A stretch of DNA of 64,000 nt from Anaerolineaceae bacterium (GTDB lineage Bacteria; Chloroflexota; Anaerolineae; Aggregatilineales; Phototrophicaceae): the NCBI GenBank assembly GCA_020634165.1, contig JACKCF010000002.1:310001-374000 (forward strand), read 5' to 3'. The notes beneath the pieces were generated by a model, which searched no databases, was not told the origin of the DNA, and was given only the letters and a program-made list of their open reading frames with translations. Every line of letters begins with the position of its first letter. Position 1 is the stretch's first letter. The translations under genes were made by a program, and so were the position numbers. Below, piece by piece: positions 1 to 7,891 of this stretch.

Positions 1-575
1 ACCGATACCAGCAAACGCAGCACCCGTGCTCCGGTCCTGATGGCCGCTTCGCTGCGCATATCCAGCGCGGCCAGGTCATCGGCGGCGGCAATCGGCAGGA
101 TGAACTGCATCGCCTGCATCGGCGTTGGATGCGCGCCATCCATTTCCAGGTGTACCAGCATGGTTTCATACTGGGTCACAGAATCAAAAGCTGTGGTGAA
201 AAGTGCATGCGCCTGGTCAAAGCTGTCCGTCCACAGCAGAGAAGCGACCCGCTCAATTGTCTCGTTGCGTGCCAGCCAGGTGGCATCATAGCCACGATAG
301 TAGAGATGGCCGTCCGCAATCAGCGTCAGTTCGGAATCCAAAACAGGCGCGCCCCAGTAGAGCGCACTCTGAGCCAGTTTTTCAGGGTTATTCCGTCCCT
401 GTTTACGTTCGATGAGTTTATAAACGTCTTCTGCGTGATAGCGTCGTTCCCGGCTGCCCTCACCCTGCGATTCGGAGCGAATCAGGCCCCGGCTTACATA
501 GGCATACAGCGTATTGCGACTGACGTTCAACGCTTCCGCCGCTTCCTGGGCGGTCATATATCGCGTGCCCGACAT
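1..575 (-). CDS. Citrate synthase with N-terminal helix-turn-helix domain (partial, runs off left edge)
   Basis: Reading right to left from ATG at 575, the frame stays open to the window edge (191 codons). Residues 1-60 form an excisionase/MerR-like helix-turn-helix (MTAQEAAEALNVSRNTLYAY, then SRGLIRSE and RRYHAEDVYKL). It continues into the start of a citrate synthase fold (WGAPVLDSELTLIADGHLYYRG, cut here to its recognisable core). HTH-citrate synthase fusions are a known subfamily that would condense an acyl-CoA with oxaloacetate; whether the HTH binds DNA is unknown. The catalytic His and Asp lie outside the window, so activity cannot be judged. It is divergent from the glycosyltransferase at 776. 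Confidence 0.8.
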   Translation of the reverse strand, partial: MSGTRYMTAQEAAEALNVSRNTLYAYVSRGLIRSESQGEGSRERRYHAEDVYKLIERKQGRNNPEKLAQSALYWGAPVLDSELTLIADGHLYYRGYDATWLARNETIERVASLLWTDSFDQAHALFTTAFDSVTQYETMLVHLEMDGAHPTPMQAMQFILPIAAADDLAALDMRSEAAIRTGARVLRLLVS

Positions 576-775
576 CGGTCACTAACGTCCTCTGGTGGCA
601 TGGACTTATGAAGGCGACACAAAGCTTTATAGTCTGTGCACCGCATACAAAACAGTTTACTGGAAAATGCGCCAGTTGGAAAATGCAAGCGGGAGATCAG
701 AGGCAAATCATATGAGATGCCTGTTTACCACCTTGCCCATAGGCCGCATTGCCGATGGCCTATATAATGCCGCCC

Positions 776-2371
776 ATGAAACGCCTATTCCAAACACCCT
801 GGTTCTGGCCGCTGCTGGTGATCGTCGTTGTGATACTGGCGACGCTGCCTGTCGTGCTCTATCCATTAGGCCGCGACCAGGGCATGTATGCCAATATCGG
901 GCGCAGCATCGTCGATGGCGGTATGCCCTACATCAGCATGTGGGACATCAAGCCGCCGCCAATCTACTACCTGTATGCGGCTGCTATCGCCGTATTGGGG
1001 CCAAGCGTCGGGGCGGTACGTGCCCTCGACCTGATGCTGATGCCGATTGCGCTGCTGGCGACCTATCTGCTCAGCAGCCGCTTGGGCAACCGCCGAACCG
1101 GACTATTCGCGGCGCTGTTCCTGGGCGTGTTCTACTTCAGCGAGAGCTTTGAAAATCTCACCCAGAGCGATTCTCTGGCCCTGGTTCCGACCACGCTAGC
1201 GGCCTGGACCGCCTATTTGGCATCCACCAGCGACCGTGCCAGCCGACGCGCCATCATCTACAGCCTGCTGACCGGCTTGCTCTGCGGGGTGCTGCTGTGG
1301 TTCAAGCAGTACTATGCCTTCTTTGTGCTCGCCCTGGTGATTCATCAAATCTGGCAGCGGCGCGCCCTGCCGATAAAAGAGGCGCTGGCCTTCGCTATCG
1401 GTGGGCTGTTAACAGGCGGCACCATCCTGCTGATTTTTGCGAGTCAGGGCATTCTGAACGAAATGCTGATCGTGGCCCAGGGAACCGCCGCTTATAACGC
1501 ACAGGGCTATGCCCTCGATGAATTCCTGTTCGGCATGGGCAACGGCCTGATGTCGCGCTGGCTGCGCTGGTCGCCAGTGATGATCGGCGCAGTGGCTTGG
1601 TTTATGCTGGCCTTCGCCAGACGCGGACGTCCCGCATGGCGCCTCATCTGGCTGTGGATGCTGGCTGCGCTGGCCTTCCTGCTCATCCAGGCCAAAGGCT
1701 TCGATACGCACTGGCTGCCACTTTTGCCGCCCATGTGCCTGTTTACCGCTGATGTGGTTGATTGGCTGATTGGCAGACTCTTAGGGGCGCGGCATGCTGT
1801 GTCCGAGAAAGTTAAAACCAGGGTAAAGGCAAGGCATGCCTTGCCCTTACAGACCGTGCTGGTGTCCGTCATAACCATCGGCGTACTGCTCATCCTGATC
1901 GCCAATACCTGGATTCCGGTGCTGCCCTGGCTGACGGGGCAGGCTACCCAGCATGACTATTATTCACGCTTCGTTGCCGGGGATTTGCGTGCAGCCGAAT
2001 CCTTGGATGTGGTGCAGTACTTACAGGAGCGCCTCGCCCCAGACGATAGCATATTTATATACGGCTTCCGACCAGAAGTGGCGTTCATGGGCCAATGGCG
2101 GCCAGCGACGCGCTTCCAGGCGCAATTCCCGTTGGTCGCCCCCTGGTATCCGGTATCTTGGCGCGAAGAAAATGTCAGTATACTATGGGGAGCCATGCCG
2201 CCTTACGTCCTCATTCTGCAAAGCGACTACATGCCCTGGGTGACGAATTACGACATGGACAGCCATCAACTGCTGCAAGATGATGTTGAACTTAATAACT
2301 GGTTGATGGCCAATTATGAGCGCGAAACAATGATCGGAAACTTTTTTGTATGGCACAGACGGACCTCATAA
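776..2371 (+). CDS. GT39-like membrane glycosyltransferase (dolichol-phosphate-mannosyltransferase type)
   Basis: A 531-residue polytopic protein. It opens with a short basic end and a transmembrane helix, followed by the loop LGRDQGMYANIGRSIVDGG, which carries the acidic residue (D in GRDQ) typical of the first periplasmic loop of GT39/PMT and ArnT-like enzymes, then PPPIYYLYA. About ten hydrophobic helices follow, then a soluble C-terminal part with FIYGFRPEVAF. The family transfers sugars from polyprenyl-phosphate carriers to protein or lipid outside the cytoplasmic membrane. In-frame starts lie upstream (TTG 749, ATG 755 and 767). ATG 776 is preferred because TATAAT at 763-768 would place a transcript start at or near it. 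The 3' end overlaps the next gene by 22 bp. Confidence 0.75.
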   Translation: MKRLFQTPWFWPLLVIVVVILATLPVVLYPLGRDQGMYANIGRSIVDGGMPYISMWDIKPPPIYYLYAAAIAVLGPSVGAVRALDLMLMPIALLATYLLSSRLGNRRTGLFAALFLGVFYFSESFENLTQSDSLALVPTTLAAWTAYLASTSDRASRRAIIYSLLTGLLCGVLLWFKQYYAFFVLALVIHQIWQRRALPIKEALAFAIGGLLTGGTILLIFASQGILNEMLIVAQGTAAYNAQGYALDEFLFGMGNGLMSRWLRWSPVMIGAVAWFMLAFARRGRPAWRLIWLWMLAALAFLLIQAKGFDTHWLPLLPPMCLFTADVVDWLIGRLLGARHAVSEKVKTRVKARHALPLQTVLVSVITIGVLLILIANTWIPVLPWLTGQATQHDYYSRFVAGDLRAAESLDVVQYLQERLAPDDSIFIYGFRPEVAFMGQWRPATRFQAQFPLVAPWYPVSWREENVSILWGAMPPYVLILQSDYMPWVTNYDMDSHQLLQDDVELNNWLMANYERETMIGNFFVWHRRTS

Positions 2372-2796
2372 TCACGGTCAATGGCGTGACTATCCGCAAG
2401 GCACATCAGGCGGATATTCCCGTGCTGGAAACATTTATCAGTGGCTTCGTAAAAAGCGGTGAACTGCTGCCACGAACCCTGACCGAATTGCAGGATTTAC
2501 TTGGCAATTTTTTCATCGCGGTTGATGAGGACGGCGAGTTGGTTGGCTGTGCTACCCTGGAAATTTATAGCAAAAAGCTCGCGGAAATTCGCAGTTTAGC
2601 CGTATCGCCCAAAGCGCAGGGGCGCGGCGTTGGCAAGCGGCTGGTGCAGATTTGCCTGGACCTCGCTAAAGAAAATGATGTGTTCGAGGTCATGGCGATT
2701 TCTGCCAAAGAGGATTTTTTCATCGGTTGCGGCTTCGACTATACGCTGCCGCGCCTGCGCAAAGCCTTTTTCCTGCAAATGCGCGATGAGCTGTAG
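2350..2796 (+). CDS. GNAT acetyltransferase, N-acetylglutamate-synthase (ArgA)-like
   Basis: 148 residues forming a single GNAT domain. VTIRKAHQADIPVLETFI is the first strand and helix, LVGCATLEIYSKKLAEIRSL the central strands, and VSPKAQGRGVGKRLV the acetyl-CoA loop (Q-x-x-G-x-G/A), followed by FIGCGF. The LLPRTLTEL segment and AEIRSLAV resemble the stand-alone short ArgA-type N-acetylglutamate synthases that start arginine synthesis, but a generic amino-acid acetyltransferase is equally possible. The start at 2350 lies inside the end of the glycosyltransferase, so translation is probably coupled. The next gene is separated by a dispersed repeat. Confidence 0.75.
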   Translation: MAQTDLIITVNGVTIRKAHQADIPVLETFISGFVKSGELLPRTLTELQDLLGNFFIAVDEDGELVGCATLEIYSKKLAEIRSLAVSPKAQGRGVGKRLVQICLDLAKENDVFEVMAISAKEDFFIGCGFDYTLPRLRKAFFLQMRDEL

Positions 2797-2813
2797 CATG
2801 CCCAAACTCGCCA

Positions 2814-2922
2814 GACCCCACCCTTAAATTCCCTCCCCATGATGTGCGGGAACTTAAAAAGTTGCACATTCGCAGGAGAGGCATCCTTCCACCTCATGGG
2901 GGAAGGATTGAGGATAGGGGTC
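2814..2922 (-). repeat. Dispersed two-hairpin element, copy 1 (ATGAGGT type, one arm decayed)
   Basis: Starts GACCCCACCC and ends ATAGGGGTC, an imperfect long inverted pair. The right arm holds CCTTCC...GGGGGAAGG around CACCTCAT. The left arm (CCCTCCCCATGATGTGCGGG) has lost part of its small stem. The centre (about 2865-2880) is unrelated to the other copies. It is in reverse orientation relative to copies 2, 3, 5 and 7. Confidence 0.85.
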
Positions 2923-2983
2923 CAGCATGCAAGAAAATCGCACTCCACACAGTTCCCGTATTTAGACTCAACCGGAGATGCCC

Positions 2984-3991
2984 ATGCCCAAACTTGCCGC
3001 CCAGGTTGCCCCCCAACGCAGCACCCAATACGCCCAACTCGCCAGTGAACTGGCCGCACCGGAATTACGGCTCAGTCCATTAGGATCGCACATCCAGCAT
3101 ATTGAACCCGCCATACTTGGTGGCCAGGAATATTTGCTCATTGACCTTGACCAGCCATTAGACGAGGCACTCCTGCACGACCTGGGAACCCTGGCTATGA
3201 CCAGCGCCCACTTCGAGTTTTTCGGGCAAATTGGCGATGTTGAAGGGCCGCTATTACGCCCGCTGACGCCGACTTTCCAGCCGACGCTGCCGCCAGATAT
3301 CCTGACTGCGCGCCGCTATCGTGGCAAAACCAATGAAATGCTGACGCAGTTCATGTTGAATATCGCTCGATTCAGCAGCGCCTTTGCGCATCGTCCCTGG
3401 AACACCCTGCGCCTGTATGATCCGCTGGCAGGCGGTGGAACGACCCTGTTCGCAGGGCTAATGCTCGGTATGGATGTGGCTGGCAGCGATATTGACCGTC
3501 AGACCATTGATGGAGCCGCCCAGTTTTTGCAGCAGTACGGCAAGGAACAGCGCATTGGCTGCAAAGTCCGCAGCGAAACGCTCAAAAATATCGGTAAGCG
3601 CTGGTGGATTGAAATCAAGCAGGGCGACATCACCCAGCGGGCATTACTCACACGGGCCGATGTCGGCGATGGCGAGCAGGCACTACACGGTTTCAAAAAG
3701 CCGCACCTGATCGTCACAGACCTGCCCTATGGCATTCAACACAATGGCGAACTGATCGCCCTATTGGAAAAAGCTTTGCCTGTGTGGGTGGAAGTTATCG
3801 ACAAAGGCGGTGCAATCGCCTTCAGTTGGGATGCAACCCGCTTCCCCAGGGAGGAGATGATTGACCTGGTGAAGAAAGTGCCAGGGCTGATCGTGTTAGA
3901 TGATGCCCCGTATAATGCGCTAACCCATCAGGTAGATCGCGTCATTAAACGACGGGATATTCTGGTAGCGATTCGCGACGAATCACCGTAA
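2984..3991 (+). CDS. TRM11/UPF0020-like SAM-dependent RNA methylase
   Basis: 335 residues. The C-terminal half is a Rossmann methyltransferase: motif I LYDPLAGGGTTLFAGLMLG, acidic loop DVAGSDID, and motif IV DLPYGIQHN in the place of the (D/N)PPY signature of N-directed methylases. This is the layout of the TRM11/Trm-G10 group that makes N2-methylguanosine in tRNA. The N-terminal 110 residues do not show an obvious THUMP domain, so the substrate is uncertain. ATG 2984 has GGAG at 2974-2977; ATG 2978 would abut that site and is less likely. Confidence 0.7.
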   Translation: MPKLAAQVAPQRSTQYAQLASELAAPELRLSPLGSHIQHIEPAILGGQEYLLIDLDQPLDEALLHDLGTLAMTSAHFEFFGQIGDVEGPLLRPLTPTFQPTLPPDILTARRYRGKTNEMLTQFMLNIARFSSAFAHRPWNTLRLYDPLAGGGTTLFAGLMLGMDVAGSDIDRQTIDGAAQFLQQYGKEQRIGCKVRSETLKNIGKRWWIEIKQGDITQRALLTRADVGDGEQALHGFKKPHLIVTDLPYGIQHNGELIALLEKALPVWVEVIDKGGAIAFSWDATRFPREEMIDLVKKVPGLIVLDDAPYNALTHQVDRVIKRRDILVAIRDESP

Positions 3992-4001
3992 ACGATACGA
4001 C

Positions 4002-4091
4002 CTAGAGAACAGGCTGATGCAATGCCTGTGCCAGGACTGGCAGCGACAGGAACAAAATCAGCAGGAAAACCAATACTAAACGCCGGGCCAC
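4002..4091 (-). CDS. Tiny 29-residue signal-peptide-like or single-span membrane peptide
   Basis: On the minus strand AAGGAG is followed after 7 nt by GTG at 4091, then MARRLVLVFLLILFLSLPVL and AQALHQPVL before TAG. The product has two arginines, a hydrophobic core of about 16 residues and a possible A-x-A type signal-peptidase site (VLAQA). A small membrane peptide or a leader peptide both fit. A 17-bp perfect palindrome lies 22 bp upstream of the start. It is convergent with the methylase that ends at 3991. Support is the ribosome site and the composition; no homologue is recognised. Confidence 0.45.
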   Translation of the reverse strand: MARRLVLVFLLILFLSLPVLAQALHQPVL

Positions 4092-4112
4092 GAACAAACT
4101 CCTTGAACACCA

Positions 4113-4129
4113 CGCACGATGATCGTGCG
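4113..4129. promoter_or_regulatory. Perfect 17-bp palindrome upstream of the tiny membrane ORF
   Basis: CGCACGAT-G-ATCGTGCG is exactly self-complementary around one base. Its place just upstream of the start of the minus-strand peptide gene suggests an operator or a leader hairpin; the binding protein is unknown. Confidence 0.4.
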
Positions 4130-4242
4130 TCTTTACCCCATCATAAACCTAAATAGCAGATGAGAAGCGGAAGATCGGGGCTATTTTTACAGGCTTTTCA
4201 TCATCTTGCACAGGGCGTATCTCCATTTTCGAGATAAAAACG

Positions 4243-4330
4243 CGAAGGGCACGCTCATCGCATGCCCTTCACTCAAGGAGGAGGTTATCACGGCCGATTT
4301 ATGTCGGCCAGGGGACGTGCCCCATTTTTG
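4243..4330 (+). terminator. Cluster of three hairpins in the gap before the sigma-factor gene
   Basis: Three stems follow each other: GAAGGGCA...TGCCCTTC, GGCCGA-tttatg-TCGGCC, and GGGG-acgt-GCCCC directly followed by ATTTTT. The last one has the shape of a rho-independent terminator on the plus strand. Apart from these and the promoter at 4516, the roughly 490 bases from 4092 to 4581 hold nothing else recognisable. Confidence 0.4.
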
Positions 4331-4515
4331 TAGCACCTACTTGTAAGCAGGTTTGTGATCGCTGCTACACCCCTGTTTCGTACAAAAGTCCCTGACTGGA
4401 TGCTTTTTCAATCTGATGTTTATCAGACATTTATTTTTCTTGTTCTGTTGAGCCGAGGATTGGCCTGTGCTAAACTGCACCTGCTGTCGGAAGCCCAACA
4501 ACCACGCCCACTTTA

Positions 4516-4544
4516 TCGACAGCACGTTTTTGCCAGCCTATAAT
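4516..4544 (+). promoter_or_regulatory. Sigma-70-type promoter of the ECF sigma operon
   Basis: TCGACA at 4516-4521 and TATAAT at 4539-4544 are separated by 17 bp, one mismatch from the -35 consensus and none from the -10. The expected transcript start near 4551 excludes the upstream ATG at 4543 as a start codon. Confidence 0.6.
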
Positions 4545-4581
4545 GAATTGTTCGTGCTTTTTTTGGCGGAGTAGAGATCTT

Positions 4582-5124
4582 TTGTCTATCGATTCGCTTC
4601 AGACCGACCAGGCCATCATGCGCAATATCGTCCAGGGAGACCAACACGCCCTGGCCGCGCTGTATGATCGCTATGGCGGAGGTGTGTTCAGCCTCGTTTT
4701 ACAGGTGCTCAATGACACCGGCCTGGCCGAGGAAGTCACGCAGGATGTGTTCCTGAGGGTATGGGATGGTGCGGAAAAATGGGATGCCAATCGGGGGAAA
4801 CTTTCTAGCTGGCTGCTGACCATCGCGCGCCACGCCGCTATCGACCGCCTGCGCATGGAGAAGCGCCGTTATAACATCACTGATGCGCCACTGGATAATA
4901 TACCCGCCAAAGGCAGCGAAGACTGGGCACAGCGCCGACAGATCAAATCGCTGCTGGGGATGCTGCCCCCAGAACAGGCGGAACTCATTGAATTATCGTT
5001 TTACGGTGGCATGAGTCATCAGGATATCGCCGATACGACGCAGACCCCTTTGGGTACTGTCAAAACACGTATCCGGTCCGGGATGCAGAAATTGCGCAAA
5101 TTATGGTTAGAAAACGCCGACTGA
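4582..5124 (+). CDS. ECF-type RNA polymerase sigma factor
   Basis: 180 residues. Region 2 reads ALAALYDRYGGGVFSLVLQV, then AEEVTQDVFLRVW and SWLLTIARHAAIDRLR. Region 4 reads LPPEQAELIELSFYGGMSHQ followed by DIADTTQTPLGTVKTRIRSG. It directs polymerase to a stress regulon and is probably held by the anti-sigma encoded 57 bp downstream. The start is placed at TTG 4582, 11 nt after GGAG, because the promoter at 4516-4544 would start transcription downstream of ATG 4543. The pairing with an RskA-like gene suggests the SigK/SigL-like ECF groups. Confidence 0.9.
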   Translation: MSIDSLQTDQAIMRNIVQGDQHALAALYDRYGGGVFSLVLQVLNDTGLAEEVTQDVFLRVWDGAEKWDANRGKLSSWLLTIARHAAIDRLRMEKRRYNITDAPLDNIPAKGSEDWAQRRQIKSLLGMLPPEQAELIELSFYGGMSHQDIADTTQTPLGTVKTRIRSGMQKLRKLWLENAD

Positions 5125-5181
5125 TGCAATCTAATTGTTAGAGTTTTATCGTAAGATAGTTGAATGATCGAGTAGCAATAC

Positions 5182-6033
5182 ATGGAAACAAACGTGGCCA
5201 CAAGAAACAACCGCTGCCAGGAAGCTCAGGCTTTGCTGGGTAGTTATGCTTTAGGCGCCACTGATGACGCCGAAACAGCCCTGGTCGAAGCTGCCTTGCT
5301 GGATTGCCCAGGTTTGCAGCGGGAACTCGCTGACTATGAATCCCTAACTGATGCTATGCTCCACGACGTGCCACAGGTAGCGCCGCCGCCATCATTGCGT
5401 GCCCGTATATTGGCAGAAGCAGCGCCCATCGAACCGCCACAGCGTAAACAATCGGATAAAATCCTGCGCCCGACGTGGCGCCAACTCCTGTTATCACCAG
5501 TAGGTGCTGCGGCGGCGCTGGCTATCGTGGCCCTGTTCGTCAGCAACGGCTACTGGCTGTTCGCGTCCCAGTCCATCCAGGAAGAAAACCATCAATTGGC
5601 TTACGATGTGCGCCATCTGGAACAGGAAAACACCCAGCTAACCAATGAGCTAACCAGTTCACAAAATCTGTTGAGTGCCCTGGGGACGGAACGAGGCGGG
5701 CGGGCACAGTTCGCCAGCAACGAGGCCATCGATAATCCGCCACTGGCACAACTCGCCTGGACGGATGCCGCAACCGAAAATACCTGGGTCGCGATGTTCT
5801 CCGTCGCGAACCTGCCGACGCTGCAAGATACTGTCTACCAGCTATGGCTGCGACGCCAGGACGACAGCATCATCAGCATTGGCACCTTCACGGTGGATGA
5901 GGAAGGGCGCGCAACGATCATCTTTGAGCTGAATGAGCCGATTGGCGGGTTCGCGGGCGCAGGCGTCACCATCGAGCCACCTGGCGGCAGTCCTCAGCCA
6001 ACTGGCGATGTCGCGCTAGGAGGCGAAATTTAG
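5182..6033 (+). CDS. RskA-type anti-sigma factor, membrane-anchored
   Basis: 283 residues. The N-terminal 90 residues (EAQALLGSYALGATDDAETA, then PPPSLRARILAEA) match the cytoplasmic anti-sigma region of the RskA family but without a zinc-binding HxxxCxxC. One membrane helix lies at about 110-130 (GAAAALAIVALFVSNGYWLF). A short coiled coil follows (EENHQLAYDVRHLEQENTQL) and then the C-terminal RskA domain with YQLWLRRQDD. It is co-transcribed with the sigma factor and would sequester it until regulated proteolysis. A bidirectional terminator follows. Confidence 0.85.
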   Translation: METNVATRNNRCQEAQALLGSYALGATDDAETALVEAALLDCPGLQRELADYESLTDAMLHDVPQVAPPPSLRARILAEAAPIEPPQRKQSDKILRPTWRQLLLSPVGAAAALAIVALFVSNGYWLFASQSIQEENHQLAYDVRHLEQENTQLTNELTSSQNLLSALGTERGGRAQFASNEAIDNPPLAQLAWTDAATENTWVAMFSVANLPTLQDTVYQLWLRRQDDSIISIGTFTVDEEGRATIIFELNEPIGGFAGAGVTIEPPGGSPQPTGDVALGGEI

Positions 6034-6057
6034 CCCTGGCTTGGAGTCACAAAAACG

Positions 6058-6090
6058 AACGGCCCACTCATGATGAGTGAGCCGTTTTCT
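6058..6090. terminator. Rho-independent terminator between convergent genes
   Basis: AACGGC-cc-ACTCAT-g-ATGAGT-ga-GCCGTT followed by TT on the plus strand, and preceded by AAAAACG so that it also works on the minus strand. It serves the anti-sigma gene and the membrane gene ending at 6109. Confidence 0.8.
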
Positions 6091-6108
6091 ATTAAACAGG
6101 TTGATGGT

Positions 6109-6498
6109 CTACAAAACCACCTGCACGACGAAGATCAGCGCCAGGTTGATGATGATGCCGATAGCGCCCTGGTTATCCAGTTGCACCATCTTGCCGTTCC
6201 ACATCAACAGATAGAGCGCCGACGAGAAGAGCGCCGCAACGATCAATAATGGGCTGCCCCAGGCTTGCCCTGCCAGTATGGCGATGCCCGCCACCACAAA
6301 GCCAATCGCAGCAACCACCAAAGCCAAACTGGCCAGTAAACGGGTGCCATCATTCCCAATCAGGCGCGAGAACGCCCACGACCCTTCGGGCCAGGTCATC
6401 CCTGGCTGGAGTTCAAACATCTTCCAGCTTTGCCCAAAGTACAGCAGATGAACAAGGCCATGTAACACGATGAAGATACCAATGAGGACCTTTTCCAT
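6109..6498 (-). CDS. Small four-helix membrane protein, unknown function
   Basis: 129 residues with about four hydrophobic helices: VLIGIFIVLHGLVHLLYFG, LLASLALVVAAIGFVVAGIA, LLIVAALFSSALYLLMWNG and IGIIINLALIFVVQVVL. The histidine-bearing first helix (HGLVHLLYF) is also seen in other small uncharacterised membrane proteins. The start at 6498 has AAGGAGGG five bases upstream; the frame continues further upstream but without support. Function unknown. Confidence 0.7.
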   Translation of the reverse strand: MEKVLIGIFIVLHGLVHLLYFGQSWKMFELQPGMTWPEGSWAFSRLIGNDGTRLLASLALVVAAIGFVVAGIAILAGQAWGSPLLIVAALFSSALYLLMWNGKMVQLDNQGAIGIIINLALIFVVQVVL

Positions 6499-6652
6499 GG
6501 AAACCCTCCTTGCCTTTAACCTGGTGCCGCAGCGATGGCAGGGACGAAGGACAGGCATGGCATAAGGCGCAACATACCAGCGGCACGCTACATATCTAGT
6601 ATAAGGTTCAGGAAGGGTCAGCGATAGTGAAAAAAAGCATGTCCCAGATATG

Positions 6653-6681
6653 AAAAAGCCCACTCATGATGAGCGGGCTTT
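6653..6681 (-). terminator. Terminator of the LPXTG-like gene
   Basis: Read on the minus strand: AAAGCCC-g-CTCAT-c-ATGAG-t-GGGCTTT followed by TTC. Its core is nearly the same as that of the terminator at 6058-6090. Confidence 0.75.
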
Positions 6682-6706
6682 GTGTTTCTTCTGTATTTTC
6701 AGGCGA

Positions 6707-7687
6707 TTAGGCGCTGGTGTTCTTGCGCACCGCACGCGACACGAAGATCACACCCAGCAGGCCGAAAGCTGCCAGCAGGAAGGTTCCGGGGCCACCCGCC
6801 GCCAGATCATCAAAGATACCCGTATCCGGCAATTGACCAGAAGGCGTACCGCCAGTGGAGGTAGGAATGATTTCCTGGGTTGGGATAGCATCACCAGGGG
6901 TGACAACTGGCGTTGCAAACAGAGTTGCCAGGGCCGTCGCCGTCATTTGAACTTCGCTTAGATTAGGTGCTTCGACCATCGTCGGGACCGTCGCCAGAGC
7001 CAGGGCGGTCGCGGTTTGTTCAACGCTGCTCGGACCAGCACCCGCCAATGCCGTTTGTGTCGCCCTTGCATCTTCAGCGGACACCGCTGCAGCCGTTTCC
7101 GTCAGGGAATCCATAACAGATTCAGACTGCGTCAACGTCAGTTGATCCGCCTCAAAGGTCTGCGTGATACCAATAATCACCGCCGCCTGCGTATTGGTGG
7201 CATCGAAATCCGGTGTTGGGCTGGGGGTGATGGTCGGCGTTGGAGAAGCCGCAGCAGCCGTCAGCGTCACCGCCGCGATTTCCGTGTTGGCGATCTCGGT
7301 CTGCGTCTGGAAGGCTTCAATCGTCATATTCTGGGCGACGATAGCCGTCGCTGTTGCATCACGCTCTGGGTTCACCGTGCCTCTAAGTGCCAAAAATGCA
7401 ATCAGAGCAAAGCCGCCAATCAACAGCAGCAGCATAATCCCCGCGATAATGACGAACATCCGGTTGCTGCCGCCCTCTTCTTCAACGACAACAGTATCCA
7501 CATCGGTGAAGTCTGGGCCAACATCCGGGATGTCTAAATCGGCATCCAGGTCCGCATCATTGCCGAAGTCATCGAACCCGCTGCCGAAATCATCATCTCC
7601 GCCAAAGAGATCGTCATCATCTCCAAAAAGATCGTCGTCGTCCCCAAAGAGATCGTCATCATCAAATCTGAAATCATCATCGGACAT
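6707..7687 (-). CDS. Asp-rich bitopic protein with C-terminal LPXTG-like sorting signal
   Basis: 326 residues. The N-terminus is extremely acidic with three tandem copies of DDDDLFG, ending near residue 70. A hydrophobic helix (MFVIIAGIMLLLLIGGFALI) follows, then a long Ala/Thr-rich segment (TATAIVAQ, TQTEIANTEIAAVTLTAAAA, TPTITPSPTP). The C-terminus shows LPDTG, a hydrophobic helix (FLLAAFGLLGVIFVSRAV) and basic residues RKN, the layout of a sortase-sorted protein. No signal peptide precedes the acidic block, so the first helix would act as anchor. The start has GGGGAGG five bases upstream. No sortase gene is in the window. Confidence 0.75.
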   Translation of the reverse strand: MSDDDFRFDDDDLFGDDDDLFGDDDDLFGGDDDFGSGFDDFGNDADLDADLDIPDVGPDFTDVDTVVVEEEGGSNRMFVIIAGIMLLLLIGGFALIAFLALRGTVNPERDATATAIVAQNMTIEAFQTQTEIANTEIAAVTLTAAAASPTPTITPSPTPDFDATNTQAAVIIGITQTFEADQLTLTQSESVMDSLTETAAAVSAEDARATQTALAGAGPSSVEQTATALALATVPTMVEAPNLSEVQMTATALATLFATPVVTPGDAIPTQEIIPTSTGGTPSGQLPDTGIFDDLAAGGPGTFLLAAFGLLGVIFVSRAVRKNTSA

Positions 7688-7891
7688 TGGGGCCTCCCCT
7701 TACACGCCAATGGCGCAGGTGCACAAAACTATATACACGAATTGTTGTCTTTCCCTAGTCAGTGTCGCGCTCGATAGAAAAGCGCCTACACATGGTATCA
7801 CGTTTATCATAAACCGAAACATGAATCTCTGCCAGCAAACAAATGACGTGCTTTGTTACAATTCTGGCAGCCATTCCCACAATAAAATAAG

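Noticed and set aside
2795..3000. A short direct repeat CATGCCCAAACT at 2798 and 2983
   Set aside because: Too short and partly explained by coding sequence; it does not coincide with the ends of repeat copy 1.
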